Of a stretch of 25,624 nt of DNA, positions 24,767 through 25,624 are shown one piece after another (the first letter of the stretch is position 1; every line of letters begins with the position of its first letter). Made by a program: the position numbers and the translations under genes. The notes below the pieces were generated by a model, which saw only the letters and a list, made by a program, of their open reading frames with translations, was not told the DNA's origin and searched no databases. This DNA is from Chrysochromulina parva (Eukaryota; Haptophyta; Prymnesiales; Chrysochromulinaceae), in the NCBI GenBank assembly GCA_002887195.1, contig PJAB01000480.1, forward strand, positions 1-25,624, read 5' to 3'.

Positions 24767-25624
24767 TACAAGGTAGACCCGCGAATCCGAAAGAATTAGG
24801 GGCCGTTACTTCCTGACTTCCGAAACATTCCACAAGAAGCTCGTCCGCCGCCTCTCTCCGAGGCCCAGCTTCGCTGCGTGTAGTGACGGCCTTTTGCTGC
24901 CTTCGTTCGCGCTGGACGGTGTCCACGTGGCATGCGCTCGTGCTGCTGGTGAGGGCTCGGTCGCCATTGGATGTGCAGATGGCACGCTGAGGCTCTTTGA
25001 CGCAGGAGAGGGCGATACGACGTGGGGGGTGCGCCGGGTGCTGCGCTGCGCGGGTGGTTGCATCGCCTTTGCGATGGAAGTGGTCCCGCGTATCGACGAC
25101 CTGCTCGTGTTGCAGTCATCGATTCATGTATCCTTGAGTGCTCTCCGCACGGCGGACGTCCGCCGCCACCGCCGCTGGCCCCCGCCTCCATCGCGTCTGC
25201 CGCATCTTCCGCTGCTGCCGTGTGGCTGTCGCTCGGTCCGGGTGGCCACGCGGTGAGCACTCGGGCGCACGAGGCTTCTCCGTCGAGGCGGCGGAGGGTG
25301 AGGCGGCAGCCGAGGGCGACGCAGGCCTGCCTCAGGTCGTGGACGAGGAGGAGGCGGAGGTGGCGCGACTCGAGGCCCTCTTGTGCGACAGGGACGTGAG
25401 CTGGCCCGAAACGAGCGTGCTGTGCGACACCGAGGTGCGCGAGGCCCTTGATGACCCCTCGTGATGGCCTCCTAAGGACCCTTGATTGCGTCCCTCCTCA
25501 GGTGCGCGAGACCCTCTCCGGCATGCTCCGCTTCCACCGGCGCGAGGCGAAGCCGCAGTGGTGGCGCCGTTACGAATGGATCGCGCGGCCGCCCGCGGAG
25601 CTCGTGGCAGACCCTCGGACGCTC
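24728..25624 (+). CDS. TM0106/RecB-like nuclease-helicase family, N-terminal part (3' partial)
   Basis: The gene runs off the window. The best-supported exons are about 24777-25053, 25116-25252, 25336-25434 and 25502-25624, with phases that fit (1, 0, 0) and introns of 62, 83 and 67 bp. The last exon reads MLRFHRREAKPQWWRRYEWI then PAELVADP, strongly like the conserved region between the TM0106-type RecB nuclease domain and the helicase in bacterial proteins. Such proteins combine a PD-(D/E)XK nuclease with a superfamily I helicase for DNA processing. The start is uncertain: ATG 24728 opens MRNIFDFLYSSFHYKVDPRI but meets TAG at 24797, while the next frame continues GRYFLTSETFHKKLVRRL. That suggests a frameshift, a sequence error or a very short intron. 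VAIGCADGTLRLFD also resembles a beta-propeller strand pair, so the 5' part could be a different gene. Confidence 0.45.
25435..25501 (+). other. Intron with exon-edge duplication in the helicase-like gene
   Basis: The junctions are CCGAG|GTGCGCGAG and CCTCAG|GTGCGCGAG; 67 bp. GTGCGCGAGRCCCT occurs at the intron start and at the start of the next exon (13 of 14 identical, offset 67). Unspliced reading ends at TGA 25462. Confidence 0.75.

Overview
This is a GC-rich nuclear segment from a microbial eukaryote, most likely a haptophyte alga of the Emiliania/Gephyrocapsa kind. The evidence is: spliceosomal GT-AG introns (at least one GC-AG), eukaryote-only proteins (SEC11 signal peptidase, the SPF30/SMNDC1 splicing factor, WW, PH and PDZ domains, a cyclic-nucleotide-binding K+ channel), TTAGGG telomere-type repeats, long CAG/GAG/CCG codon runs, and introns filled with 10-11 nt tandem repeats, which I recall as a trait of the E. 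huxleyi genome. The species assignment is inference.

Layout: about 14 genes are packed on alternating strands with short divergent promoters (roughly 75-340 bp) and short convergent tails. In order: a secreted EGF-repeat/proline-rich protein (+, 5' end outside the window, 1-1353); a five-exon DUF4239/bestrophin-like membrane protein (-, 1560-3755); a small unknown two-exon gene (+, 3962-4659); a dual-specificity phosphatase (-, 5145-6618); SEC11 (+, 6882-7421); a PH-domain protein (-, 7901-9348); a secreted polyQ protein (+, 9529-10623); a small acylated IQ-like protein (+, 10963-11409); SPF30 (-, 11696-12640); a WW/coiled-coil protein (+, 12854-14956); a K+ channel fused to CNBD, PDZ and polyQ segments (-, 15471-18804); a low-complexity protein with repeated SLEES-type motifs (+, 19054-22336); a SANT + PD-(D/E)XK nuclease + PARP-like ADP-ribosyltransferase fusion (-, 22724-24766); and, head to head with it, the start of a gene resembling the TM0106/RecB-like nuclease-helicase family (+, from about 24728 to beyond the window).

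The genes do not form one pathway. The unifying theme is intron structure. I place 13 introns by reading frame and splice consensus. Five carry a copy of the adjoining exon edge, so that removing the intron restores a single copy: exactly 3 x 83 bp in the DUF4239 gene, 89 bp in the channel, 67 bp in the helicase-like gene, 304 bp in the phosphatase, and an 83-bp offset in the PH gene. This is the signature expected if introns arise by tandem duplication of a segment containing AG|GT (or AG|GC). Many introns have then grown into minisatellites that repeat a branch-point-like CTGAT/CTAAT and a TGCATG motif in the sense direction.

The most unusual protein is the nuclease/ADP-ribosyltransferase fusion at the right end. 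Its codon use is visibly less GC-rich than its neighbours, and it lies next to a second nuclease-family gene; it may be a foreign, mobile or conflict-related gene. A second oddity is a set of CArG boxes (CC, six A/T, GG) inside two coding regions.
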